This document shows positions 43,288 to 51,346 of a stretch of 64,000 nucleotides of DNA, one piece after another (position 1 is the first letter of the stretch; the number at the start of each line of letters is the position of its first letter). This DNA is from Bacillus pumilus (lineage in GTDB: Bacteria > Bacillota > Bacilli > Bacillales > Bacillaceae): NCBI RefSeq assembly GCF_003431975.1, contig NZ_CP027116.1, positions 496,001-560,000 on the forward strand, in the 5' to 3' direction. The position numbers and the translations under genes were made by a program. Under the pieces are notes generated by a model. The model was not told the origin of the DNA and made no database searches. It worked only from the letters and a program-made list of their open reading frames with translations.

Positions 43288-45135
43288 ATGAATCCGACAC
43301 CTTGTTATTTAAATACGTGGAAACGTTTTGTTCGTGAAGGTTTGCTTGATCAGTCTCGTCTGGATAGAAGAGTAATGGAGTCGTGGCATAGATGTAAACA
43401 GGCAAATGTGAATCCGTATTTAGATAAAGGACAGTCGTTGTTAGAAAAGGAGTTAATCAGAGCCCAAAAAAAGAAGTACTCATTATTCCTCAATACCGCT
43501 CAACCTTATTTAAATAAAATCAGTCAGCAATTAAAAGAATCTGACATGATGGCCTTACTCATCGATGCAGACGGTTATGTGCTTACTCTGACAGGAAGCC
43601 AGAGGACGATGGTGGAAGCCAGAAAAATTAACTTTATGGAGGGTGCGCGCTGGACCGAAACAGATGTAGGGACAAATGCGATCGGAACGGCACTCGTCAT
43701 CGGAGAAGCTGTGATGATCGATGGAACTGAGCATTTTTCTGTCGCCTCTCATCATTGGAGTTGTTCAGCCGCCCCTATTCGTGATGCAGACGGTACGATC
43801 ATCGGGGTGATTGATATTTCCTGTATGGCAGATAATAGGCACCCTTTTATGCTTGGGATGGCTTCAACGGTTGCTTACGCTATAGAGAGAGACATTCAAG
43901 TCCAGCAAAAAAGAAGAGAGATGGAGCTGGTGAGTCATTGTCTCCAGCAAGTAGAAGCGAACGCACCGTTTGTTGTCTGTAATGAAAAAAAGCAAATTGT
44001 TTCTGCAAGCAGGTCGATTAGAGACCGATTTTCAGACTGGTATGGAATGGATGTCGAGCGGCTTAATGGTCATCCATTTGTTATCAGGGGAAAGCAGATG
44101 ATTCAATCAGAGCAAGATGGAAAAATGCTAGGCGTGTCTCTTTCTCTTGAAGAAGAACCGAAAAGTAGCATCACCGTTTCTTTTGCTCAATTTCCCGGGG
44201 AATCTGGAACAAGTAAGGTATTTCAACAGACACTCAGTGAGATGAAGAGAGCGGCACAAACAGATGCCAATGTATATATTTGGGGTGAAACAGGTACAGG
44301 GAAAGAACTGGCCGCTAGAGCCATTCACTTAGCAAGTGATAGACATAGAGGACCGTTTATTGCTGTGAATTGCGGAGCCATTCCTGAAGCCCTGTTAGAA
44401 AGCGAATTATTTGGCTATGCTGAAGGGGCATTTACAGGGGCAAAACGTCATGGAGCTAAAGGGAAATTTGAACAAGCTCATAAAGGAACCCTTTTTCTAG
44501 ATGAAATTGGCGAAATCCCCCATGCGATGCAAGTGGCGCTTCTTAGGGTGATAGAAGAAAGGAAAGTCGTACCGCTCGGCGGGACACACGAAATCCCTTT
44601 GGATATAAGAATCATTACAGCGACACACCGTAATATGAACGAACTGCTGAAGGAAGGAAACATACGAGAAGACTTGTATTACCGTCTTCACGTCTATCCA
44701 ATCAACATCCCGCCACTTAGAGAAAGAAAAGAAGACATTCATGATTTATATCGTTATTACCAAAAGAAGCACCACTGGAATGCGGCATTTCCTGAATCAT
44801 TTTTTCAGAAATTGCAGGCGTATCATTGGCCAGGAAACATACGAGAGCTTTTTAATCTGTTTGAACATCTAAGGGTCCTCTTTCCGAAAGGCGGATGGAT
44901 TGGTGATTCGCAATATGCTTCAGTATTAGAGACGATTGATCAGAAAAAACAGAAGCTACATCCAGCAGAGCAACCCGAGACTTCAAAAGAACTCACATTC
45001 AGGGAACGCATTCAAAAGCAAACAGTGGTAGACGCACTGCATAAAACGAAAGGTCATGTGTCAGAAGCAGCGAGGTTAGCAGGAGTGCCAAGAAGTACTT
45101 TTTATAAGTGGATGCGAAAGTTTCATCTGTCCTAA
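43288..45135 (+). CDS. acoR: Sigma-54-dependent transcriptional activator AcoR
   Basis: 615 residues. N-terminal GAF sensor domain (about 60-200; EGARWTETDVGTNAIGTAL), PAS-like region (about 215-300), AAA+ sigma-54 interaction domain with Walker A GETGTGKELAARAIH (about 331-345), GAFTGA loop in YAEGAFTGAKR and Walker B GTLFLDEIGEIP, and a Fis-type helix-turn-helix at the end (GHVSEAARLAGVPRSTFYKW). It activates the aco promoter in response to acetoin. Confidence 0.94.
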   Translation: MNPTPCYLNTWKRFVREGLLDQSRLDRRVMESWHRCKQANVNPYLDKGQSLLEKELIRAQKKKYSLFLNTAQPYLNKISQQLKESDMMALLIDADGYVLTLTGSQRTMVEARKINFMEGARWTETDVGTNAIGTALVIGEAVMIDGTEHFSVASHHWSCSAAPIRDADGTIIGVIDISCMADNRHPFMLGMASTVAYAIERDIQVQQKRREMELVSHCLQQVEANAPFVVCNEKKQIVSASRSIRDRFSDWYGMDVERLNGHPFVIRGKQMIQSEQDGKMLGVSLSLEEEPKSSITVSFAQFPGESGTSKVFQQTLSEMKRAAQTDANVYIWGETGTGKELAARAIHLASDRHRGPFIAVNCGAIPEALLESELFGYAEGAFTGAKRHGAKGKFEQAHKGTLFLDEIGEIPHAMQVALLRVIEERKVVPLGGTHEIPLDIRIITATHRNMNELLKEGNIREDLYYRLHVYPINIPPLRERKEDIHDLYRYYQKKHHWNAAFPESFFQKLQAYHWPGNIRELFNLFEHLRVLFPKGGWIGDSQYASVLETIDQKKQKLHPAEQPETSKELTFRERIQKQTVVDALHKTKGHVSEAARLAGVPRSTFYKWMRKFHLS

Positions 45136-45155
45136 TCTCATGAGGATGGCTGCAT

Positions 45156-45192
45156 CAAGGCCCTTGGTCTACGTGAAGGTCGGGGGCTTTCT
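45156..45192 (+). terminator. Possible terminator of acoR
   Basis: Imperfect stem AAGGCCC / GGGGGCTTT with an inner GAC-containing repeat; the tail is weak. The remaining gap up to the tRNA genes holds a candidate promoter TTGACT (45224-45229)-N17-TAAATT and the tRNA promoter below. Confidence 0.45.
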
Positions 45193-45298
45193 GCCAAGTT
45201 AAACAAATGGCATGGAAAAAGGCTTGACTGTTATATTAGTATATGTTAAATTATAAAAGCCGTCGCAAATGAGACAGGAATGGAACGCTTAAAAATTC

Positions 45299-45327
45299 TT
45301 GACACATTTTTCTGGCATAGATATAAT
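45299..45327 (+). promoter_or_regulatory. Promoter of the tRNA cluster
   Basis: TTGACA (45299-45304), 17-bp spacer, TATAAT (45322-45327): consensus sigma-A promoter 17 bp before the first tRNA. Confidence 0.88.
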
Positions 45328-45344
45328 GAAACATGTCTTATTAT

Positions 45345-45419
45345 TCCGCAGTAGCTCAGTGGTAGAGCTATCGGCTGTTAACCGATCGGTCGTAGGTTCG
45401 AGTCCTACCTGCGGAGCCA
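45345..45419 (+). tRNA. tRNA-Asn (GTT)
   Basis: Acceptor TCCGCAG/CTGCGGA closes, anticodon loop CTGTTAA, T-loop GGTTCGAGTCC, CCA encoded. Confidence 0.96.
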
Positions 45420-45423
45420 TAAT

Positions 45424-45514
45424 GGAGAAGTACTCAAGTGGCTGAAGAGGCGCCCCTGCTAAGGGTGTAGGTCGCGCAAGCGGCGCGAGGGTTCAAATCC
45501 CTCCTTCTCCGCCA
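45424..45514 (+). tRNA. tRNA-Ser (GCT)
   Basis: Class II tRNA with long variable arm (TAGGTCGCGCAAGCGGCGC), anticodon GCT in CTGCTAA, acceptor GGAGAAG/CTTCTCC, CCA encoded. Confidence 0.95.
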
Positions 45515-45523
45515 TTATTTTAT

Positions 45524-45595
45524 GGCCCGTTGGTCAAGCGGTTAAGACACCGCCCTTTCACGGCGGTAACACGGGTTCGAATCCCGTACGGGTCA
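45524..45595 (+). tRNA. tRNA-Glu (TTC)
   Basis: Acceptor GGCCCGT/ACGGGTC, anticodon TTC in CTTTCAC, T-loop GGTTCGAATCC; no CCA encoded. Confidence 0.95.
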
Positions 45596-45615
45596 TGTTT
45601 TGTTTTTTAATTCGT

Positions 45616-45690
45616 TGGGCTATAGCCAAGCGGTAAGGCAACGGACTTTGACTCCGTCATGCGTTGGTTCGAATCCAGCTAGCCCAGCCA
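45616..45690 (+). tRNA. tRNA-Gln (TTG)
   Basis: Acceptor TGGGCTA/TAGCCCA, anticodon TTG in CTTTGAC, CCA encoded. Confidence 0.95.
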
Positions 45691-45721
45691 TTTTATATAT
45701 ATGTTTTTCTGCATAGCAGAT

Positions 45722-45797
45722 GAGCCATTAGCTCAGTCGGTAGAGCATCTGACTTTTAATCAGAGGGTCGAAGGTTCGAGTCCTTCATGGCTCACCA
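45722..45797 (+). tRNA. tRNA-Lys (TTT)
   Basis: Acceptor GAGCCAT/ATGGCTC, anticodon TTT in CTTTTAA, T-loop GGTTCGAGTCC, CCA encoded. Confidence 0.96.
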
Positions 45798-45804
45798 TTG
45801 TCAC

Positions 45805-45887
45805 GCGGGTGTGGCGGAATTGGCAGACGCGCTAGACTTAGGATCTAGTGTCTTTATGACGTGGGGGTTCAAGTCCCTTCACCCGCA
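45805..45887 (+). tRNA. tRNA-Leu (TAG)
   Basis: Class II tRNA, anticodon stem CTAGA/TCTAG with loop CTTAGGA, acceptor GCGGGTG/CACCCGC, discriminator A, no CCA encoded. Confidence 0.94.
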
Positions 45888-45936
45888 TTGTTTTTTTCAA
45901 ACAGTGCACTTATCAATAGATGAGCACATCATACAC

Positions 45937-46020
<84 letters not shown>

Positions 46021-46025
46021 TCAAT

Positions 46026-46062
46026 GATACCAAGGGTTTAACCACCTTTGGTATTATTTTTA
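46026..46062 (+). terminator. Terminator of the tRNA operon
   Basis: ATACCAAGG / CCTTTGGTAT hairpin followed by TATTTTT. Confidence 0.85.
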
Positions 46063-46065
46063 TGT

Positions 46066-46206
46066 GTGGAAAATGAAACCTTAATTCTATTGGTTTATCT
46101 CCAAGCTTTACGTAACAGAAAAAGACATAACGAATCTAAAAATAGAATACGTTCCTTTATTAAGAAATTAAATATAACAAGCATTGAAGAAAACCAAAGG
46201 TTGTAG
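46066..46206 (+). pseudogene. Possible remnant of a gene 3' end (46 codons)
   Basis: An open frame from GTG 46066 to TAG 46206 encodes a basic stretch (LQALRNRKRHNESKNRIRSF, then IKKLNITSIEENQRL) and runs straight into a perfect 12-bp terminator hairpin. There is no ribosome binding site, as the tRNA terminator lies directly upstream. It looks like the surviving end of a gene whose front was lost by insertion or deletion at the tRNA end. No family was recognised. Confidence 0.35.
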
Positions 46207-46227
46207 ACCTTTGGTTTTCTTGTTTTT
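46189..46227 (+). terminator. Perfect hairpin terminator in the accessory region
   Basis: GAAAACCAAAGG / CCTTTGGTTTTC, 12-bp stem with a 7-base loop, then TTGTTTTT. It does not follow an intact gene. From here to 46503 the sequence is AT-rich and I see no gene. Confidence 0.85.
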
Positions 46228-46503
46228 CAAATAATTGAAATGTAATGGTTTATTGCGCACCCACTTACTGTATTAATTAAGCTATTTTGTTGAGAGATAA
46301 TTATTTATTAATTGTTGCGATATATATTTTAAAAAAGAGCTGTTAAGCATCCAGTTTTAATCTATGGTTACTAAGTTTATAGATGAATGTATGCTAATTA
46401 TAACCTCATCAAAATACATTAAAAGCCTATGGAGAAATGTATCTTAAAAACTGAATACAGAAATGGACGTATGTGCTATAATATGAAATAAAATAAGGAT
46501 TAT

Positions 46504-46590
46504 ATGGTTCATTTTGGTGATATGGGTTCTTGTGATAATATTTTAATCTTGGCTGGGGTGACCATACTAAAAATAAAAAACAAAATGTAG
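46504..46590 (+). CDS. Possible 28-residue hydrophobic peptide
   Basis: Small frame behind AATAAGGATTAT encoding VHFGDMGSCDNILILAGVT and a Lys-rich end. A TATAAT at about 46474-46480 lies shortly upstream. It is placed just before the two-gene membrane/secreted pair. No relative was recognised, and coding is uncertain because frames this short arise by chance in AT-rich DNA. Confidence 0.3.
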   Translation: MVHFGDMGSCDNILILAGVTILKIKNKM

Positions 46591-46649
46591 TTTGCTAAAT
46601 AGAGCATAACATTAGTAAATAAGGAAAGTGTTAAGGTGGTGTAATAAGA

Positions 46650-46814
46650 ATGGGGAATAAGAAAAACGTTTTTAATATAATTAATCTAATTTTTCTAGTG
46701 ATCATTTTGTTTGTAATGGTTTTAATTCTTTTTGAATTGATTAATTTAAATAATAATCTAGAAGAATATATATTAAAATTTGATGGTTTAAGTAATTTTA
46801 TAAAAAATAAATAA
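46650..46814 (+). CDS. Small membrane protein in the secreted-protein locus
   Basis: 54 residues, absent from ordinary ORF lists. The basic N-terminus (GNKKN) is followed by a single long membrane helix (IINLIFLVIILFVMVLILFE, about 10-29), then a polar tail (LNNNLEEYILKFDGLSNFIK) predicted outside. AAGGTGGTGTAATAAGA precedes ATG 46650. It ends 13 bp before the secreted protein gene, so both are probably co-transcribed and may work together, for example as chaperone, immunity or anchor. No family was recognised. Confidence 0.6.
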   Translation: MGNKKNVFNIINLIFLVIILFVMVLILFELINLNNNLEEYILKFDGLSNFIKNK

Positions 46815-46827
46815 TGAGGTGCCTCCT

Positions 46828-47844
46828 TTGAGCAGACATAATTTTTCGTTTTTTGCATTATTAACAATTTGCGGTATATTATTTTTCGGAAATTCAGCTT
46901 TAGCGCAGTCTGAAAATAATGTTAAAATCGTTAACGACAACGGAATTAGTATAAGTGAAAGAGAATATAAAAACTTATTGTCACAGGGTTTTGAAGATCT
47001 TGACATTCAGATTATGGATATTGACACTTTTCGTATGAATAAAGATGTTCAAGCTGAAGATACTAGTGAAACCATTAAATACATAAAAACTTATGAAGTT
47101 GATCATAATTTAAAACCTAATAATTCTTTATCTGATAAAAAAATTAAAACTCAAGTAAATGAAGAAATAACAAAAGAACAGATGGATAAAGAAATTGAAA
47201 AATTGGAGAAAAAAAAGACTACAGGAATGGTCTCAACTTTTGGTACAGAAACAGGAAACGATTCTACAAGTTATAAAAAAATGAAAGTAGTTATTTCTAA
47301 ATTAAAGACTGGACGGTATAGAGCTAAAACAACCTTAGAGTGGAAGAAGATACCTAAAACTAGAAAGATGGATGTCATAGGCGCATCAGTTAGATATCCA
47401 TCATATTGGAATGTAGATCACACTAAAAGGGGAGGAACACAGTATTATAAAGCAGATGCCAATGACTCCTATGGAAATTGGTATCCAAATTATTATTCTG
47501 AAACAATTAAATATTCAGCTAAAAGTGGAAACTGGGTAAATTCATCGTTCAGTGGTGGTGCTTTAGTACAGAATTTAAAAGATGATTTCAAATATGGCGG
47601 AAAGTATTGCTATCTAGTTAATTTGAGACAAAGCGCTTGGTTTGATTTTACTTTGGCAAAGAAAAATTATCCTAGTAAAACAGTGAACATTATGGGTGCA
47701 TATAGTCATCAAACTACCAACAGTCCCATATCAATTAACGGTTTTACACTAACTTATGGAGCTCCTAGTATTGACTTTACATTAGGTAATAAGGAAGCCA
47801 GTTATGATTCTGAATTAACTGCTGTAGCATATATAAAAAAATAA
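46828..47844 (+). CDS. Secreted beta-rich protein of unknown function
   Basis: 338 residues from TTG 46828 (GAGGTG six bases upstream; GTG 46819 is the alternative). Cleavable signal peptide FALLTICGILFFGNSALA with predicted cleavage after ALA. The mature part has a charged helical segment (about 95-135, EEITKEQMDKEIEKLEKKK) and then an about 190-residue beta-rich, Tyr/Trp-rich domain (TGRYRAKTTLEWKKIPKTRK, GGTQYYKADANDSYGNWYP). It lacks any LPXTG or membrane anchor, so it should be released. The base composition is clearly more AT-rich than the core genes, suggesting acquisition. No family was recognised; a pore-forming or adhesive role is only a guess. Confidence 0.8.
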   Translation: MSRHNFSFFALLTICGILFFGNSALAQSENNVKIVNDNGISISEREYKNLLSQGFEDLDIQIMDIDTFRMNKDVQAEDTSETIKYIKTYEVDHNLKPNNSLSDKKIKTQVNEEITKEQMDKEIEKLEKKKTTGMVSTFGTETGNDSTSYKKMKVVISKLKTGRYRAKTTLEWKKIPKTRKMDVIGASVRYPSYWNVDHTKRGGTQYYKADANDSYGNWYPNYYSETIKYSAKSGNWVNSSFSGGALVQNLKDDFKYGGKYCYLVNLRQSAWFDFTLAKKNYPSKTVNIMGAYSHQTTNSPISINGFTLTYGAPSIDFTLGNKEASYDSELTAVAYIKK

Positions 47845-47873
47845 ATGACATGTGACAGGTTTTTGTATTTGAC

Positions 47874-47908
47874 TAAAAGCAGACTCTTATGAGACTGCTT
47901 TTCTATTT
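47874..47908 (+). terminator. Terminator of the secreted protein gene
   Basis: AAAAGCAG / CTGCTTTT hairpin with imperfect inner pairing and a T-rich tail. Confidence 0.7.
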
Positions 47909-48254
47909 ATTCTGGTAAAATAGAAAAGTTTCTTTTTGTAGGTATCGATGAAATTTTGCTTATAATCAACAATGTCAATTATATTTGGATGCACATAAAT
48001 AAAATAACTACCACCTTCTCTTAATTTGATATCTTGATACATTTCTTCTTGGAAAATTAATTATTGTATCGTTTTCTTTATAAAAAATTGTTTTAAGATC
48101 ATTTCTTAATTTTAATATACTTCGCCGACTTTGTTTTCTCAATCACTGCAATCATGTATCGAATACTTGTAATAAACGTAGCATTCATTTTCTCAGATTG
48201 ACCTAGTATCTTATTGTTCAACTCTGGCCGTTCTTTAGTATCTGTGCTCTTTTA
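47903..48254 (-). pseudogene. Degraded gene with at least two frameshifts
   Basis: On the minus strand three pieces in different frames follow each other: KMNATFITSIRYMIAVIEKT (frame ending at TGA 48099-48101), then LKLRNDLKTIFYKENDTIIN continuing to FPRRN, then MYQDIKLREGGSYFIYVHPN and IIDIVDYKQNFHRYLQKETF with stop at 47903. Their uninterrupted protein-like sense supports a formerly single gene of over 110 codons. The front end is missing before 48254. No family was recognised. This covers the otherwise empty stretch before cspC. Confidence 0.6.
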
Positions 48255-48263
48255 AATCCTAAA

Positions 48264-48292
48264 TTGCAATAATTTCCGATTCATGTTACAAT
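48264..48292 (+). promoter_or_regulatory. Sigma-A promoter of cspC with long leader
   Basis: TTGCAA (48264-48269), 17-bp spacer, TACAAT (48287-48292), giving a leader of about 115 bases. Long structured leaders are typical of cold-shock genes. A second TATAAT at 48373-48378 lies closer to the gene. Confidence 0.6.
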
Positions 48293-48400
48293 AAGAATAA
48301 TTATTTTTGTTCGGCGTAAAGGATAGCATGAAGAAAGACTTTTCGTCTTGAGGATACTTTGGGCAAGGATAGTATAATACATTGTGTGATAACGCACTAG

Positions 48401-48616
<216 letters not shown>

Positions 48617-48630
48617 TCTTCATCCTTTTT

Positions 48631-48664
48631 AAAACAGGTTCTCTGTAGAGAGCCTGTTTTTTTA
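48631..48664 (+). terminator. Terminator of cspC
   Basis: AAAACAGGTTCTCT / AGAGAGCCTGTTTT hairpin plus T-run. Confidence 0.88.
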
Positions 48665-48685
48665 CGCTTTCATTTATTTGTTCAA

Positions 48686-48716
48686 TAAAAAACCCTACTC
48701 AGCGTACAAGTAGGGA
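48686..48716 (-). terminator. Terminator on the minus strand, 190 bp beyond the CarD-type gene
   Basis: On the minus strand CCCTAC / GTAGGG hairpin followed by TTTTTTATT. It may end the carD-type transcript or a separate short RNA; no gene is visible between. Confidence 0.65.
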
Positions 48717-48905
48717 GATGTTACAAGGTAATCGTAAAAAAGTTCATGCTTCAAAGGTTTATCAACAGTATAGCATATTGGATTTACAATATGCGGAATT
48801 TGCCTAAATAAATTCTTTTTTTCTTTCATCAATTGAAGGTGGAAATGTTCTTAAAGAACTTATATTCAAAAATGGGTAGAATGCACAAAAAAAGTGGAAG
48901 GGTTC

Positions 48906-49367
48906 TTAACAGAAACTTTTGATTTGTTTTTCTGTAATCCCTTTGATGACCTCTAATTCACTAAGCAAAAATTCATGGGCATCATCTAGCATTTTCTTTT
49001 CACTTGCATTGAGTGCTTTCTCTTTCTTCATACGCATCAGGTCACGTACCACTTCAGCACCGTCTTGGATGTTACCCGTTTTTATTTTGTTTGTGTTAAT
49101 TGTATGCCGTTCTTTCCATGTCAGTATTTGCTCTGATTTGCCATGCTGGAAAATGTGTATGACATTCTTTAATGCCAATATATCTGTAACAGGTCTAATA
49201 CGTGAACCCGACATTTTCCGTGTTGGAATCATCACTTTCATATGACTAATTGACATATTAATCACATAATACTGTTGTTTTTCATCAGAAAACTCTTTTT
49301 CTTCTATGGCTTCAATTATACCTGCTCCGTGCATTGGATAAACAATGTTATCACCAATTTGAAACAT
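48906..49367 (-). CDS. CarD family transcriptional regulator (YdeB-like)
   Basis: 153 residues. N-terminal CarD/TRCF RNA-polymerase-interacting Tudor-like domain (FQIGDNIVYPMHGAGIIEAI, about 2-60) and helical C-terminal DNA-binding region (AEVVRDLMRMKKEKALNASE). CarD proteins stabilise open complexes at rRNA and other promoters. ATG 49367 is chosen because ATGGAGGTG lies six bases before; the earlier ATG at 49382 is inside that site. The neighbourhood cspC-ydeB is shared with B. subtilis. Confidence 0.88.
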   Translation of the reverse strand: MFQIGDNIVYPMHGAGIIEAIEEKEFSDEKQQYYVINMSISHMKVMIPTRKMSGSRIRPVTDILALKNVIHIFQHGKSEQILTWKERHTINTNKIKTGNIQDGAEVVRDLMRMKKEKALNASEKKMLDDAHEFLLSELEVIKGITEKQIKSFC

Positions 49368-49629
49368 ATCATTCACCTCCATATATTGTATCTACTTTAA
49401 GGGTACCACACTTAGACGTAAAATAATCAAATTTTTAATAATAACATGTTTATTTATTTATTGTCAATAAATTTAGTTCTAAAAAAGAGCGATTTTTTTG
49501 AAGAAATTTTGGATGTGATGATCCATGATTTTTTGAACATGCCTTCAAGTATCCTCGCTATAAGAAAAACAAAATATCCACCATTAAAAAAGACCAGCCA
49601 TTGGGCTAGTCTTTCCAAATAGAATCCAA

Positions 49630-50679
49630 TCATAATGTCGAAATATCAATTACAAACCGGTAGCGCACATCGCTTTTCAGCACACGTTCATAAGCTTCAT
49701 CAACTTGACTTGCGTTGATGACTTCAATTTGTGGTGCTATGTCGTGAGCAGCTGCGAAATCGAGCATTTCTTGTGTTTCTTGGATGCCGCCAACGAGTGA
49801 ACCGGCAATGCTGCGGCGGCCAGTAATCAATGAAAAGACGTGGAATTGATCGGGTTTAGGTGGTGCACCGACGTTTACCAAAGTTCCATCCACACGAAGT
49901 AGGGATAAATAGGCGTCTACGTTGATATTGGCAGAGACCGTATTGAGAATCAGATCATACTGACCGGCTAGTGTTTGAAACGTATCAGGATCACTTGTCG
50001 CAAAATAGTCTTTTGCACCAAATGACAGTGCTTCTTCCTTTTTATTTAAAGAGCGGCTCAATACTGTAACCTCAGCGCCAAGAGCACGTGCGAATTGAAT
50101 CGCCACGTGGCCGAGTCCGCCCATTCCGACGATGGCGACTTTTTTACCAGGCCCTGCCTTCCAGTGCTTTAACGGTGAATAAGTAGTGATGCCAGCGCAG
50201 AGAAGAGGACTTGCGGCGTCAAGGGATAGCTGTTCTGGAATGCTGACAACAAATCGCTCAGTCACGACAATCTTCTGACTGTAGCCGCCGTAAGTCGGTT
50301 CCCCGTCATAATCAAGGTTATTATAGGTTTGAACGACTCCTTTTTTGCAATATTGCTCGTCTCCATTTTGGCAATAATCACAGGTGCCGCAGGAATCAAC
50401 AAAACAGCCAACGCCTACACGGTCTCCGATCTGAAATTTTGTCACATCATCACCTACAGCGGCAACAATTCCAGTAATCTCATGACCCGGGACCATTGGG
50501 AAAATACCTCCGCCCCATTCATCAAAAGCACTGTGGATATCTGAATGACAGATTCCGCTAAATTGAATATCAATTAAAAGATCATGTGGACGTAGCGCTC
50601 TTCGTTCAATGGTTGTCCGTTCAAAGTTCGCTTTTGCATGCGAAACACTTAAAACGTTTGATTGGTGCGTCTGACACAT
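49630..50679 (-). CDS. adhA: NAD(P)-dependent zinc alcohol dehydrogenase AdhA
   Basis: 349 residues, medium-chain dehydrogenase of the cinnamyl-alcohol/YjgB type. Catalytic zinc ligands in [18 protein letters not shown] and GHEITG, structural zinc Cys cluster [15 protein letters not shown], nucleotide-binding [17 protein letters not shown] (about 186-202). It reduces reactive aldehydes to alcohols. Divergent from adhR, with an AdhR-type operator between, as for B. subtilis adhA-adhR. Confidence 0.9.
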   Translation of the reverse strand: MCQTHQSNVLSVSHAKANFERTTIERRALRPHDLLIDIQFSGICHSDIHSAFDEWGGGIFPMVPGHEITGIVAAVGDDVTKFQIGDRVGVGCFVDSCGTCDYCQNGDEQYCKKGVVQTYNNLDYDGEPTYGGYSQKIVVTERFVVSIPEQLSLDAASPLLCAGITTYSPLKHWKAGPGKKVAIVGMGGLGHVAIQFARALGAEVTVLSRSLNKKEEALSFGAKDYFATSDPDTFQTLAGQYDLILNTVSANINVDAYLSLLRVDGTLVNVGAPPKPDQFHVFSLITGRRSIAGSLVGGIQETQEMLDFAAAHDIAPQIEVINASQVDEAYERVLKSDVRYRFVIDISTL

Positions 50680-50724
50680 ACTTGATCATCCTTTCAAAAA
50701 TAAATTCGATTCTTTCCTCTATAC

Positions 50725-50756
50725 TGTACGTCTTAAAGTGAACTCTAAGTCAACAG
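50725..50756 (-). promoter_or_regulatory. MerR-type operator/promoter of adhA
   Basis: The near-perfect palindrome CTTAAAGTGAACTCTAAG (50732-50749) lies within the spacer between TTGACT (minus strand, 50752-50747) and TACAGT 19 bp further on. A 19-bp spacer filled by a palindrome is the hallmark of MerR-activated promoters. Confidence 0.75.
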
Positions 50757-50902
50757 AGAACTGTCTGTTATCATGAATACAGGCTTTTGTATCATCCCTG
50801 AAGATAGAATTGAGTCAAAAGCATCTTGCGTTCTCTTTCAAATTGGAGATGATGAGAAGAAGGAATTTCATAAGGTGAGAGCAAAAGAGAAGGGTGAAAA
50901 CA

Positions 50903-51304
50903 ATGAAAATAGCACAAGCCGCCAAGCAGCTCGATTTATCCACTGCTACGCTCAGATACTACGAGAATATTGGGTTAATTCGACCGATTCGGCGTGATGA
51001 AAACGGAGTTCGTGATTATGCTGACGAGGATATTCAGTGGATTGAATTTATCAAATGTATGAGAAACGCCGGTCTCTCAATTGATGCACTTCGAGAATAT
51101 ACGGCCCTGTTTATCGAGGGCGAGGATCATACGCTGTCCTCTCGGAAAAGTATTTTGGTTAATGAGAGAGAAAGACTTGTGGAAAAACAAAAAGAAATTG
51201 AAGAGACGATTAAGCGGTTAGATTATAAGATAGAAAGTTATGAAGATATTATCCACAGCTATGAACAAAAGCTGGTTCATCAACTAAAAACCAGCTCTAT
51301 TTAA
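50903..51304 (+). CDS. adhR: MerR-family aldehyde-responsive regulator AdhR
   Basis: 133 residues. N-terminal winged helix-turn-helix (KIAQAAKQLDLSTATLRYYE), C-terminal coiled coil (about 85-125). The cysteine in WIEFIKCMRNAGLS falls at residue 52 when counted from ATG 50903, matching the Cys52 sensor residue of B. subtilis AdhR. It should activate adhA in response to formaldehyde or methylglyoxal. GTG 50894 is an alternative start but overlaps the GAAGGG site. Confidence 0.88.
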   Translation: MKIAQAAKQLDLSTATLRYYENIGLIRPIRRDENGVRDYADEDIQWIEFIKCMRNAGLSIDALREYTALFIEGEDHTLSSRKSILVNERERLVEKQKEIEETIKRLDYKIESYEDIIHSYEQKLVHQLKTSSI

Positions 51305-51307
51305 ATG

Positions 51308-51338
51308 AAAAAAAACCTGTGACGCGTCACAGGTTTTG
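51308..51338. terminator. Bidirectional terminator between adhR and bglS
   Basis: AAAACCTGTGAC / GTCACAGGTTTT, perfect inverted repeat, flanked by A- and T-rich sequence. Confidence 0.88.
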
Positions 51339-51346
51339 TGATGTGG

